Of a stretch of 64,000 nucleotides of DNA, positions 47,415-58,682 are shown piece by piece (the first letter of the stretch is position 1; each line of letters begins with the position of its first letter). The notes below the pieces were generated by a model that was given only the letters and a program-made list of their open reading frames with translations, did not search any database and was not told the DNA's origin. Origin of the DNA: Deinococcus arcticus (GTDB taxonomy: Bacteria; Deinococcota; Deinococci; Deinococcales; Deinococcaceae); NCBI RefSeq assembly GCF_003028415.1, contig NZ_PYSV01000001.1:418626-482625 (forward strand). Reading direction: 5' to 3'. The position numbers and the translations under genes are program-made.

Positions 47415-48268
47415 CGCCTCCTCTGCCCCTGCGTCCCCGCAGCCTGCTGTTTGCGCCGGGCAACCGCGCTGAACTGGTGGCCAAGCTGCCACGCAGCGCG
47501 CCCGACGCTGTGGTGATTGACCTGGAAGACGCCATTCCCGCCACCCCCGAGGCCAAGGCCGCCGCCCGCCCCGTGGCCCGCGACGCCGCGCGCGACCTGA
47601 TGGCGGCCCACCCTCACCTGCCCGTGTTTCTGCGGGTGAACGCGCCGCACTCTCCCTACTTTGAAGACGACCTGGCGGTGCTGACGCCCGAACTGGCCGG
47701 CGTGGTGGTGCCCAAGCTGGAATCGGCGGCGGATGTGCGGCGGGTGGTGGCGGCGCTAGAGGCGCGCGGCCTGAGCCTTCCTCTGCTGGCCGGGCTGGAA
47801 ACGGGCGCGGGCGTCTGGTACGCCCTGGACATCCTGCGCGAGGACGCGGTGGGATGGGCCTATTTTGGCGCCGAGGACTACACCACCGACCTGGGCGGGC
47901 AGCGCACGCCGGGAGGGTTAGAGGTGCTGTACGCCCGCTCGCAGGTGGCGCTGGCCGCGCGGCTGGCGGGGGTACCGGTGCTGGACATCGTGGTCACGCG
48001 CCTGAACGACGAGGCCGCCTTTCGTGAGGACGCCGCGCAGGGCCGCGCGCTGGGCTACGCGGGCAAGCTGTGCATTCACCCGGCGCAGGTGGCCCTGGCC
48101 CACGAGATTTTTGGGGCCACCGAGGCCGAATTGAACCGTGCCCGCGCCCTGCTGGCCGCCGCCCACGACGCCAGTCTGAGCGGTCACGGCGCCTTCGCCT
48201 TTGAGGGGCAGATGGTGGACGAGCCGATGCTGGCGGCGGCGCGCGCTGTGGTGGGTCGTGGGACGTAG
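47411..48268 (+). CDS. CitE-like lyase (HpcH/HpaI family), citramalyl- or malyl-CoA lyase-like
   Basis: Cleaves or forms a hydroxyacyl-CoA bond such as citramalyl-CoA to acetyl-CoA plus pyruvate. 285 residues, TIM barrel. [20 protein letters not shown] (8-27), [11 protein letters not shown] with acidic metal ligands (near 32-42), RVNAP, VPKLES (near 94) and [10 protein letters not shown] (near 150) are family motifs. The GTG start at 47411 overlaps the mini-ORF stop. A MaoC-type hydratase gene follows after 92 bp; the pair recalls the Ich/Ccl steps of itaconate breakdown, but no CoA-transferase is present. Confidence 0.85.
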   Translation: MTPPLPLRPRSLLFAPGNRAELVAKLPRSAPDAVVIDLEDAIPATPEAKAAARPVARDAARDLMAAHPHLPVFLRVNAPHSPYFEDDLAVLTPELAGVVVPKLESAADVRRVVAALEARGLSLPLLAGLETGAGVWYALDILREDAVGWAYFGAEDYTTDLGGQRTPGGLEVLYARSQVALAARLAGVPVLDIVVTRLNDEAAFREDAAQGRALGYAGKLCIHPAQVALAHEIFGATEAELNRARALLAAAHDASLSGHGAFAFEGQMVDEPMLAAARAVVGRGT

Positions 48269-48360
48269 GGTGTGGGTTGCGGGACAACCCAGCCCTGGCC
48301 CTTGCTTTTCGCCTTTTCTCCCACGCCCTACACCCCACAGCCCACACCCCGAGGTCCCCC

Positions 48361-48840
48361 ATGAATGAAGACCTGCAGCGCCCCCAGGGCCGCTATCTGG
48401 AAGAACTGACGCCCGGCACCGTCATTCGCCACCGCGTCACGCGCACACTGACCGAGGCAGACAACGTGTTCTTTACGACGCTGACCATGAACCCCCAGCC
48501 CCTGCACCTGGACCACGAATACGCGGCGCAGACCGAGTTTGGCCGGCCGCTGGTCAACAGCCTGCTGACTCTGTCGCTGCTGGTGGGCCTCAGTGTGCAC
48601 GAGCTGACGCTGGGCACGCTGGTGGCCAACCTTGGCCTGACGGACGTGGTGTTTCCCAGGCCCGTCTTTCACGGCGACACCATTCGCGCGGAATCGGAGG
48701 TGCTGGAGGTGCGCGAGAGCCGCAGCCGACCGGACGCCGGGATTGTGATCGTGGAGCACCGCGCCCTGAACGGGCGGGGCGAGGTGGTGGCAAGGTGCAA
48801 ACGCACCGCGCTGATGCAGAAACGGCCTGCCGACGCCTGA
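48361..48840 (+). CDS. MaoC family acyl-CoA hydratase
   Basis: 159 residues, single hot-dog fold. [45 protein letters not shown] sequence (about 28-66) contains the hydratase Asp/His pair (D in EADN, H in LHLDH). MaoC proteins act as (R)-specific enoyl-CoA hydratases; close forms act on mesaconyl-CoA or itaconyl-CoA. The ATG at 48361 has GAGG upstream. The gap before it (48269-48360) has complementary GTGTGGG and CCCACAC blocks. Partner of the CitE-like lyase by position. Confidence 0.85.
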   Translation: MNEDLQRPQGRYLEELTPGTVIRHRVTRTLTEADNVFFTTLTMNPQPLHLDHEYAAQTEFGRPLVNSLLTLSLLVGLSVHELTLGTLVANLGLTDVVFPRPVFHGDTIRAESEVLEVRESRSRPDAGIVIVEHRALNGRGEVVARCKRTALMQKRPADA

Positions 48841-48858
48841 AGCCCACTGCCCTCTAGC

Positions 48859-48884
48859 AAAAAACCCCGCATGGCGCGGGGCTT
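48859..48884. terminator. Bidirectional terminator between the MaoC gene and tRNA-Val
   Basis: CCCCGC (48865-48870), a 5-nt loop and GCGGGG (48876-48881). Six A on the left give a T-run for the minus-strand tRNA transcript; CTTT follows on the plus strand. Confidence 0.8.
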
Positions 48885-48889
48885 TGGTC

Positions 48890-48964
<75 letters not shown>

Positions 48965-49069
48965 ACGCGTGGCCTGACATGCTAAGGGCCTGCGCGCCAA
49001 TGCGCAAGGGGGCGCGCGGCGCCGGGCAGACGTTTGTGAGCGAACCCCGGTCCACGCCGCCCTGTGCGG

Positions 49070-49075
49070 TATACT
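49070..49075 (+). promoter_or_regulatory. -10 box for the rimP-nusA-infB operon
   Basis: TATACT about 95 nt before rimP. The -35 region is weak. It gives a leader that contains the hairpins at 49082-49121. Confidence 0.5.
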
Positions 49076-49096
49076 GGGGGTCGTTCCTCGAACGGG

Positions 49097-49121
49097 GGGT
49101 GGGCCGTGACCCACCCTTTTT
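49097..49121 (+). terminator. Attenuator-like terminator in the rimP leader
   Basis: GGGTGGG (49097-49103) and CCCACCC (49110-49116) form a stem followed by TTTTT (49117-49121), inside the leader and 48 nt before rimP. A small hairpin, CGTTC-CTC-GAACG (49082-49094), precedes it, and a second GGGTGG (49130-49135) could compete for the CCACCC strand. Confidence 0.6.
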
Positions 49122-49169
49122 CGTGGAGGGGGTGGTGAAGCAGGCCTGGGTCTTCCTGGCCAAGACAAT

Positions 49170-49631
49170 ATGAATAACAACGCAACACACAATCTGGAAG
49201 GGCTGGCCCGCAAGGCCCTGGCGCCGCTGGGCTTCGAGGTGCTGGAGGTGCAGGTGCAGAACCTGGGCGGGCAGCCGGTCGTGCTCATTCGCATTGACCG
49301 GCTGGACGAGCAGCCCGTGACCGTGGACGACCTGACCAAGGCCAGCCGCGCCGCCGAGGCTGAATTCGACCGCGTGGACCCTATTGCCGGGGAATACCGA
49401 TTGGAATTCGAGTCGCCGGGCGCCAAGCGGCCCCTGATCCGGGCGCGGCACTTTGAGCGCATGCTGGGCCTGAAAGCGAGGGTGCGCGGCGAGGGCGGGG
49501 TGGCGTTTACAGCGCCCATTACCGCCGTCAGCGGCGATCAGGTGACCTTTACCGTGAACGGTGAGCCCCAGACCCTGACCGTGGGCACGTTCCAGGCCAA
49601 CCTGGCCGAGTTCCCTGACCGGCACCGCTGA
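49170..49631 (+). CDS. rimP: Ribosome maturation factor RimP
   Basis: Needed for assembly of the 30S ribosomal subunit. 153 residues: N-terminal alpha/beta domain with LAPLGFEVLEVQVQ (17-30) and DLTKASRAAEAEFDRVDPIAGEYRLEFESPG (near 53-83), then an SH3-like C-domain. No good Shine-Dalgarno site precedes the ATG at 49170; the start reads MNNNATHN. First gene of the rimP-nusA-ylxR-infB operon, a highly conserved order. Confidence 0.95.
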   Translation: MNNNATHNLEGLARKALAPLGFEVLEVQVQNLGGQPVVLIRIDRLDEQPVTVDDLTKASRAAEAEFDRVDPIAGEYRLEFESPGAKRPLIRARHFERMLGLKARVRGEGGVAFTAPITAVSGDQVTFTVNGEPQTLTVGTFQANLAEFPDRHR

Positions 49632-49688
49632 AGGCAGCGGCCGTGACAGCACCGTTCCGCTGCGTGCGGACCACAAAGGAAGAGTGAG

Positions 49689-50870
49689 ATGAGCCAACCC
49701 GAATTCAATTTCGCCGACGCCCTGCGGGAAGTGGCGCAGGCGCGCAACATCAATGAACTGCAGCTGATCGAGGCGTTCGAGCAGAGCCTCGCGCAGGCCT
49801 ACACCCGCAACGTGGAACCCGACAAGCGCATCGAGGTGCATCTGGACCCGCAGAGCGGCGAACTGGAAGTGCTGGTCGTGCGCGAGGTCGTGGAGAAGGT
49901 GGAAGACGAGAACCTGCAGATTTCCCTGGCCGACGCGCTGGAGCTGGACCCCGGCGTGGAAGTGGGCATGGAGATGGAATTCCCGGTGGACCGCGAGAAG
50001 TTCTCGCGCATTGCCCTGCAGGCCGCCAAGCAGACGCTGACCCAGAAGATGCGCGAAACCGAGCGCAACGTGGTGTTCAACGAGTACAAGGACCGCGAGG
50101 GGCAGGTGCTGACCGCGCAGGTGGTGCGCAGCGACAACAAGGGCAACTGGTTCGTGGAACTGGGCGCGGGCGAGGCGATTCTGCCCCCCCGCGAGCAGAT
50201 TCCCGGCGAGAAGCTGACCCCCGGCAACCGCGTCAAGATCTACCTCAAGGAAGTGCGCAAGACGCCCAAGGGCCCCACCATTCTGGCCAGCCGCGCCGAC
50301 GAGCGGCTGCTGGATTACCTGCTGCGCCAGGAAATTCCCGAAGTCGCCAACGGCATCGTGGAGGTCAAGGCGATTGCGCGTGAAGCCGGGCAACGCTCCA
50401 AGGTGGCGGTGTTTTCCCACAACAGCAACGTGGACCCCATCGGCGCGTGCATCGGGCACCGGGGCAACCGCATTCAGGCGGTCACGGGCGAACTGGGCCG
50501 CGAGCGCGTGGACGTGATTCTGTGGGACGCCAACACCCGCGACTTCATTCGCAACGCGCTGTCGCCCGCCAAGGTGGGGCTGATTGAAGCGCAGGCCGAG
50601 CGCCGCGAAGCCACTGTGACCGTCACGCCCGATCAGCTGTCGCTGGCCATCGGCAAGGGCGGCCAGAACGTGCGGCTGGCGGCCAAGCTGACCGGCTTCA
50701 AGATTGACCTGCGGGAAACGGCCGCCATCAGCGACCTGGACGCGGCCATGCAGCAGGCCATGCACGACGATCAGGGCGCTCAGGGCAACGCGGCGGCCCA
50801 GTCGGCCTTTGACGCGCTGTTCAAGGACAGCAAGTCGGTGGCCACCGCCAGCCCGGACGACGTGGAGTAA
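49689..50870 (+). CDS. nusA: Transcription termination/antitermination factor NusA
   Basis: Binds RNA polymerase and nascent RNA to modulate pausing, termination and antitermination. 393 residues: N-terminal domain (1-125), S1 domain (about 135-200), KH1 (about 205-275, with GACIGHRGNRI) and KH2 (near 310-345, SLAIGKGGQNVRLAAKLTG). It lacks the C-terminal acidic repeats of the E. coli protein, as in Gram-positives, and ends in a short acidic tail. AGGAAGAGTGAG precedes the ATG at 49689. Confidence 0.97.
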   Translation: MSQPEFNFADALREVAQARNINELQLIEAFEQSLAQAYTRNVEPDKRIEVHLDPQSGELEVLVVREVVEKVEDENLQISLADALELDPGVEVGMEMEFPVDREKFSRIALQAAKQTLTQKMRETERNVVFNEYKDREGQVLTAQVVRSDNKGNWFVELGAGEAILPPREQIPGEKLTPGNRVKIYLKEVRKTPKGPTILASRADERLLDYLLRQEIPEVANGIVEVKAIAREAGQRSKVAVFSHNSNVDPIGACIGHRGNRIQAVTGELGRERVDVILWDANTRDFIRNALSPAKVGLIEAQAERREATVTVTPDQLSLAIGKGGQNVRLAAKLTGFKIDLRETAAISDLDAAMQQAMHDDQGAQGNAAAQSAFDALFKDSKSVATASPDDVE

Positions 50871-50873
50871 CTC

Positions 50874-51146
50874 TTGACGGGCCCGCACGCCACCCCCACC
50901 CGGCACGTGCCCGAACGCACCTGCGTGGCGTGCCGCCGCAAACGGCCGCAGGGCGACTTCCTGCGCCTGACGCGGGTGGCCGGGGTCTGGACCCTGAGCC
51001 AGGGACACAGGCAGGGCCGGGGCGCCTACCTGTGCGCGGATACACCCGCCTGCTGGCAGGACAAGCGGCTGCGCCGCACGTTCGGGGCGCAGGCGGCGGC
51101 CGTGGCGGCGCTTCTTGAGGGCCCACCGGGCGTCACCGATTCATAA
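50874..51146 (+). CDS. ylxR: YlxR family RNA-binding protein
   Basis: 90 residues. The YlxR signature RTCVACRRKRPQGDFLRL is at about 15-32; GRGAYLCAD near 48 completes it. YlxR is a nucleoid- or RNA-associated protein that sits between nusA and infB in many genomes. The TTG start at 50874 is 3 bp after the nusA stop, with GGAG eight nt upstream inside nusA, so it is translationally linked. Confidence 0.92.
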   Translation: MTGPHATPTRHVPERTCVACRRKRPQGDFLRLTRVAGVWTLSQGHRQGRGAYLCADTPACWQDKRLRRTFGAQAAAVAALLEGPPGVTDS

Positions 51147-51172
51147 ACCTGGGGCCAGGCCCCAGGGCAGGA

Positions 51173-53003
<1,831 letters not shown>

Positions 53004-53022
53004 GCCCGCAGACGCTGTAGAG

Positions 53023-53055
53023 AGGGGCGGCCGTGTGGTCGCCCCTGCCCTTTTT
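53023..53055 (+). terminator. Terminator of the rimP-infB operon
   Basis: AGGGGCGGCC (53023-53032) pairs with GGTCGCCCCT (53037-53046), one G-T pair, and TTTTT follows at 53051-53055. Confidence 0.8.
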
Positions 53056-53067
53056 GCGCGCCCCGCT

Positions 53068-54027
53068 TCAGCGGTTGTACGGCGTTTCGTTCACCCAGTG
53101 AAAGCCGCGCGTTTTCAGGGGCTCGGCGCTGACCTGGGTGCGCTGGCGGTCGGTGTGCAGGGCTGCGAGCCCGGTGCGCGCCTGCAGCGCGGCGGCGCCC
53201 AGCAGCGCGGCGGTGGCCAGCCAGGCCAGGGCCGTCATCACGCGCGGCTGTGGGCGCCTTTCCTGGGCGGGCACGGCCCCGCCCGTCACCAGGGCGCGCA
53301 GGCGCCGGGCGTCCAGGGCCAGCAGCACCAGCGCCGAGAGCAGCAGGTGGGCGCTGAAGTTCTTCACCGGCACGTCGTAAAAGAGGTTCAGGGCCAGCAC
53401 ATTCGTCATGGTCACGGCGGCCACCAGGGCGCCCAGTGTAACGGTGCGGCGGTGGAGCAGCAGCAGGGCAGGCAGCACCTCGGCCACGCCAGCCAGCCAC
53501 TGGTAGCCAGGGCTGGCGCCCATGAAGCGCCACAGCAGGCCCATGGGACTGGACTCGCCGTAGGGCGTGTCCAGCTGCCCCGAACCCAGCAGGCCAAACT
53601 GCCCGAAGTTGAACTTGCTCAGACCGTAAATGGCCAGCCACCAGATCAGGGCCACGCGCAGGACCTGCGAGAGCGTAAGCGTGAGGCGGGGCCGCGGCGG
53701 CCGGCGGTCCAGAACGGTCCACACGGCGCCCCCCAGCAGCGAGACCAGCAGCAGCGCCAGGGTCCAGGCCCAGTCCAGGGCGGTGTCGCCGCTGCCGGTC
53801 GGTCCAGCGGGGGGCGGCAGGGGCGCCTGGAACAGCGCGCGGCTCAGGGCGTCTGCCAGAGCAAAGCGCAGCGGGTCAGGCAGGGGGGCAAAGCCCTGCA
53901 CCCCCACCAGGAAATACAGGGCGAGGTACAGGCTGCCGAACTGCAGCGTGAAACGCCGCCACCACGGCCAGGGCTGGTCATGCACAGGCACTTCGGGGTG
54001 GGCCGCAGGCAGGGGCGCCGTGATCAT
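53068..54027 (-). CDS. DoxX-like multi-pass membrane protein
   Basis: 319 residues with about eight membrane segments. The middle part (KFNFGQFG... GYQWLAGVAEVLPALLLLHRRTVTLGALVAA, about 155-215) resembles DoxX/SURF4-type helices; NVLALNLFYDVPVKNFSAHLLL is near 220. The C-terminus is a short soluble tail. The ATG (54025-54027) is 6 nt after CATGCT on the minus strand, so it is probably leaderless. DoxX proteins are linked to redox and thiol stress in some bacteria; the role here is unknown. Confidence 0.7.
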   Translation of the reverse strand: MITAPLPAAHPEVPVHDQPWPWWRRFTLQFGSLYLALYFLVGVQGFAPLPDPLRFALADALSRALFQAPLPPPAGPTGSGDTALDWAWTLALLLVSLLGGAVWTVLDRRPPRPRLTLTLSQVLRVALIWWLAIYGLSKFNFGQFGLLGSGQLDTPYGESSPMGLLWRFMGASPGYQWLAGVAEVLPALLLLHRRTVTLGALVAAVTMTNVLALNLFYDVPVKNFSAHLLLSALVLLALDARRLRALVTGGAVPAQERRPQPRVMTALAWLATAALLGAAALQARTGLAALHTDRQRTQVSAEPLKTRGFHWVNETPYNR

Positions 54028-54080
54028 GGAACCAGCATGACGGGCGCCGGCAGCATGTGCGAGCACACTTGCGGCCAGCA

Positions 54081-54105
54081 CAAAACCCCTGGCGGTGAAC
54101 CAGGG
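54081..54105 (-). terminator. Terminator of pepF
   Basis: On the minus strand CCCTGG, a 7-nt loop and CCAGGG (54105-54087) are followed by GTTTTG. Confidence 0.65.
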
Positions 54106-54132
54106 AGCGGCTCCACCAGGGAACGGGAGGCC

Positions 54133-55944
<1,812 letters not shown>

Positions 55945-55994
55945 GGCCGGAGGGTAGCACTCCCCCCCGGCCACCGGATGCGTCACTAGGCCGC

Positions 55995-56870
55995 TTAGCC
56001 TAGTGGCTGGTTCAGTTCTTCCAGACGCTCGCGGCGTTGCTGGCGGCGACGGGCCAGCTGCCCATGTTTGGGCGCAAACACGAAGGCCAGCCCGAACAGC
56101 AGGCTCTGGGTCAGGACGATGCACGCCCCGGTAGCGCCGTCCAGGAAATAGCTGGCGTAGGTACCCAGCACGCTGGACAGCACCCCACAGGCCACTGCCA
56201 GCCACAGCATGTGTCCAAAGCGGTCGGTGAGCAGATAGGCGGTGGCCCCAGGGGTAATGAGCATGGCCACCACCAGAATCACGCCCACGGTCTGCAGCGC
56301 GGTCACGATGGTCAGGGCCAGGATCGCCAGCAGCGCGTAGTACAGCAGCGTGGTGTTCAGGCCGATGCTGCGCGCGTGCGAGGGATCGAAGATGTACAGC
56401 ACAAGGTCCTTGCGCAGCAGCAGCACCGCTGCCAGCGCCAGGGTGCCGGCAATGATGGTCTGCAGCAGTTCAGACTGGCCAATACCCAGCACGTCCCCGA
56501 ACAGGATGTGCGACAGGTGGACCTCGCTGGAAATCTTGGAAATCATGACCAGCCCCAGCGAGAACAGCGCCGTGAACACCACGCCAATCACGGTGTCTTC
56601 CTTGACCCGCGAGCGCGAGCCGATAAAGCCGATGGCCGAGACGCTGAGCAGGCCGAACAGAAACGCCCCCACCACGAAAGGCCAGCCCAGCAGGTAGGCC
56701 AGCACCACCCCGGGCAGAACGGCGTGCGACACCGCGTCGCCCAGCAGCGACCAGCCTTTGAGGGTCACAAAGCAAGACAGGACCGCGCACGCGGCCCCCA
56801 CCAGCGAGCTGACCAGCAGGGCGCGCACCATGAAATCGTAGGTGAGCGGCTCCAGCAGCGTTTCGATCAT
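55995..56870 (-). CDS. Metal ABC transporter permease (MntB/ZnuB family)
   Basis: Membrane channel of a manganese or zinc importer. 291 residues, seven to eight helices. Family marks include [21 protein letters not shown] (near 43-63), where the ATPase-coupling region begins, and [16 protein letters not shown] near 210. The ATG (56868-56870) overlaps the ATPase stop as ATGA. The stop lies within a CACTAGGC/GCCTAGTG hairpin (55984-56005). Last gene of the three-gene operon. Confidence 0.94.
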   Translation of the reverse strand: MIETLLEPLTYDFMVRALLVSSLVGAACAVLSCFVTLKGWSLLGDAVSHAVLPGVVLAYLLGWPFVVGAFLFGLLSVSAIGFIGSRSRVKEDTVIGVVFTALFSLGLVMISKISSEVHLSHILFGDVLGIGQSELLQTIIAGTLALAAVLLLRKDLVLYIFDPSHARSIGLNTTLLYYALLAILALTIVTALQTVGVILVVAMLITPGATAYLLTDRFGHMLWLAVACGVLSSVLGTYASYFLDGATGACIVLTQSLLFGLAFVFAPKHGQLARRRQQRRERLEELNQPLG

Positions 56871-57634
56871 GCGCCCACCTCCACGCGCGCGGGCGGCGGG
56901 ACCACATGCTGCCGCCCCCCGAAGGCGCGGGCCATGTTCTCGGCCGTGAGGGTGGTGGCGGTGGGGCCGCTGACCAGCACGGTGCGCTCCCCCACAAAAG
57001 CCACGTGATCGCAGAACTCCTGCAGGGTGTCGAGGTCGTGGGTGCTGACCAGCACGCTGCACCCCTGGTCACGCAGGTTGCGCAGCAGGGCGATGATGGC
57101 CTCGCCCGTGCCCACATCCACGCCGCCGAAGGGTTCGTCCAGCAGCAGCAGCCGGGCTTCCTGGGCCAGCGCGCGCGCCAGGAAAGCGCGTTTTTTCTGG
57201 CCGCCGCTGAGTTCACCAATCTGGCGGCCAGCAAAGGTCTCCATGCCCACGCGGGCCAGGGCGTCATGCACCATCTCGCGGTCGCGCACACCGGGGCGGC
57301 GCAGGAAGCCCATGCGGCCCTGGCGCCCCATCATCACCACGTCGCCCACACTGACTGGAAAATCCCAGTCCACGTCCTCGCTCTGGGGCACGTAGGCAAT
57401 CAGCCCCTGGCGCTGCGCGGCCCGCATGGGCTGGCCAAACACCCGGATCTGCCCGGTGATAGGCGGCAGGAAGCCCATGGCCGACTTGAACAGGGTGCTC
57501 TTGCCGGTGCCGTTCATGCCGATCAGGCCGCAGATGCTGCCCTCCTGCACGGTCAGGGTGGCGTGGCGCAGGGCCAGCCGCCCCCCGCCGTAGGCCACGC
57601 TGAGGTCCTGAATGTCCAGTGCGTGCGGGTTCAT
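56867..57634 (-). CDS. Metal ABC transporter ATPase (MntA/ZnuC family)
   Basis: Powers the importer by ATP hydrolysis. 255 residues. Walker A GMNGTGKST (near 39-47), Q-loop in YVPQSEDVDWDFP (near 80), signature LSGGQKKR (near 142-149), Walker B LLLLDEPFGGVD (near 160-171) and the switch H in STHDLD (near 195) are complete. VPQSEDVDWDFPVSV is a hallmark of Mn/Zn ABC proteins. It overlaps both the binding-protein gene and the permease gene as ATGA. Confidence 0.96.
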   Translation of the reverse strand: MNPHALDIQDLSVAYGGGRLALRHATLTVQEGSICGLIGMNGTGKSTLFKSAMGFLPPITGQIRVFGQPMRAAQRQGLIAYVPQSEDVDWDFPVSVGDVVMMGRQGRMGFLRRPGVRDREMVHDALARVGMETFAGRQIGELSGGQKKRAFLARALAQEARLLLLDEPFGGVDVGTGEAIIALLRNLRDQGCSVLVSTHDLDTLQEFCDHVAFVGERTVLVSGPTATTLTAENMARAFGGRQHVVPPPARVEVGA

Positions 57635-58524
57635 TTGCCGGTCAGCCCCTTGACGATGGTGGCGGCGTCCTTGCGCAGCAGGTCCAGATAGGTGGGCACC
57701 GGGCCCCGGGCATCGGTCAGCGAGTCCACGTACAGCACGCCGCCAAAGCGCGCCCCGGTCTCGCGGGCCACCTGCTGCATACCGGACAGGGGCACGGTGC
57801 TCTCGCAGAACACGGCGGGCACGCGGTTCTTGCGTACCGCGTCAATCACGCTGCGCACCTGCCGGGGCGTGCCCTGGCCTTCTTCCGCATTGACCGGCCA
57901 CAGGTAGAACTCGCGCAGGCCGTAGTCACGCGCCAGGTAGCTGAACGCACCTTCACAGGTGACCAGGGCGCGCTGGTTCTGCGGCACAGTGGCCAGCTGC
58001 CGCGCCAGCATGGCGTCCACCTGGCGAATCTCGGCGCTGTAGCGCGTGGCGTTGCGGTTGAATATGGCGGCGCCCGCCGGGTCCAGTTTCACGAACGCCC
58101 GGCGGATGTTTTCCACGTAGATCAGGGCGTTCTTGGGCGACATCCAGGCATGCGGATTGGGCTTGCCCCGGTAGGCGTCGGCGGCAATGGAAATGGGCTT
58201 GATGCCCTCAGTGAGCGTGACGGTGGGCACGCCGCGCAGCTGGCGGGTAAAGCGGGCAAACCACAGCTCCAGGTTCAGACCGTTGTTCAGGATCAGATCG
58301 GCCTTCTGGGCGCGCACAATGTCGCTGGGCGTGAACTGATAGCCGTGAATCTCGGCGCCGGGGCGGGTCAGCGACACCACATTCAGGCGGTCGCCCGCCA
58401 CGCTGCGCGCCATGTCGGCCAGGATGGTGAAGGTGGTCAGCACGGTCTTCTTGGGTGGAGCGGACTGGGCCAGCGCCGGGCTGGCCAACAGCAGGGTGCT
58501 CAGCAACACGAGGCGGGACATCAT
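57631..58524 (-). CDS. Metal-binding protein of the ABC transporter (MntC/ZnuA family)
   Basis: Captures Mn2+ or Zn2+ outside the membrane. 297 residues: signal peptide 1 to about 19, then a two-lobed cluster A-1 binding protein. Likely ligands are H in GAEIHGYQ (near 60), H in NPHAWMSP (near 124), E in CEGAFSYLA (near 190) and D in LYVDSLTD (near 265). H/H/E/D is the manganese-type set; the long His-rich loop of ZnuA is absent, which favours manganese. The ATG (58522-58524) abuts a MntR-like box and promoter. Confidence 0.93.
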   Translation of the reverse strand: MMSRLVLLSTLLLASPALAQSAPPKKTVLTTFTILADMARSVAGDRLNVVSLTRPGAEIHGYQFTPSDIVRAQKADLILNNGLNLELWFARFTRQLRGVPTVTLTEGIKPISIAADAYRGKPNPHAWMSPKNALIYVENIRRAFVKLDPAGAAIFNRNATRYSAEIRQVDAMLARQLATVPQNQRALVTCEGAFSYLARDYGLREFYLWPVNAEEGQGTPRQVRSVIDAVRKNRVPAVFCESTVPLSGMQQVARETGARFGGVLYVDSLTDARGPVPTYLDLLRKDAATIVKGLTGK

Positions 58525-58558
58525 ATTTTAGTTATACCTAAAATTGGTTTTGTGTCAA
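58525..58558 (-). promoter_or_regulatory. MntR/DtxR-like operator and leaderless promoter of the metal ABC operon
   Basis: Minus-strand TTGACA (58558-58553), a 16-bp spacer and TATAAC (58536-58531), 6 nt before the ATG. A 20-bp palindrome, ATTTTAG-N6-CTAAAAT (58525-58544), covers the -10 box and reaches the start codon. AGGTATAACT at its centre is one base from the AGGTATACCT-type MntR core. Confidence 0.7.
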
Positions 58559-58658
58559 CCTGGATTTTCTTTAGGGATGTGCAGTTTGAAGGGACGGCGG
58601 GCGTGGCAGTGGGGCGGTGCAGTGCGCCCCCCGCCCCACTGCGGGCTACAGTGCTGGG

Positions 58659-58682
58659 ATGTCCTGCTGGCGGCCCCGGTGA
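58659..58682 (+). CDS. 7-codon leaderless upstream ORF overlapping the MFS start
   Basis: The predicted peptide is MSCWRPR. Its ATG is 6 nt after TACAGT (58647-58652). Its TGA (58680-58682) overlaps the GTG (58679-58681) of the MFS gene as GTGA, like the leaders of bshA and the CitE-like gene. Confidence 0.5.
   Translation: MSCWRPR

Noticed and set aside
48269..48360. Mobile repeat from GTGTGGG/CCCACAC-rich sequence, also seen near 21062-21120
   Set aside because: Similarity is limited to short G- and C-rich words that form hairpins at gene ends; alignment between the two places is too weak to call a repeat family.
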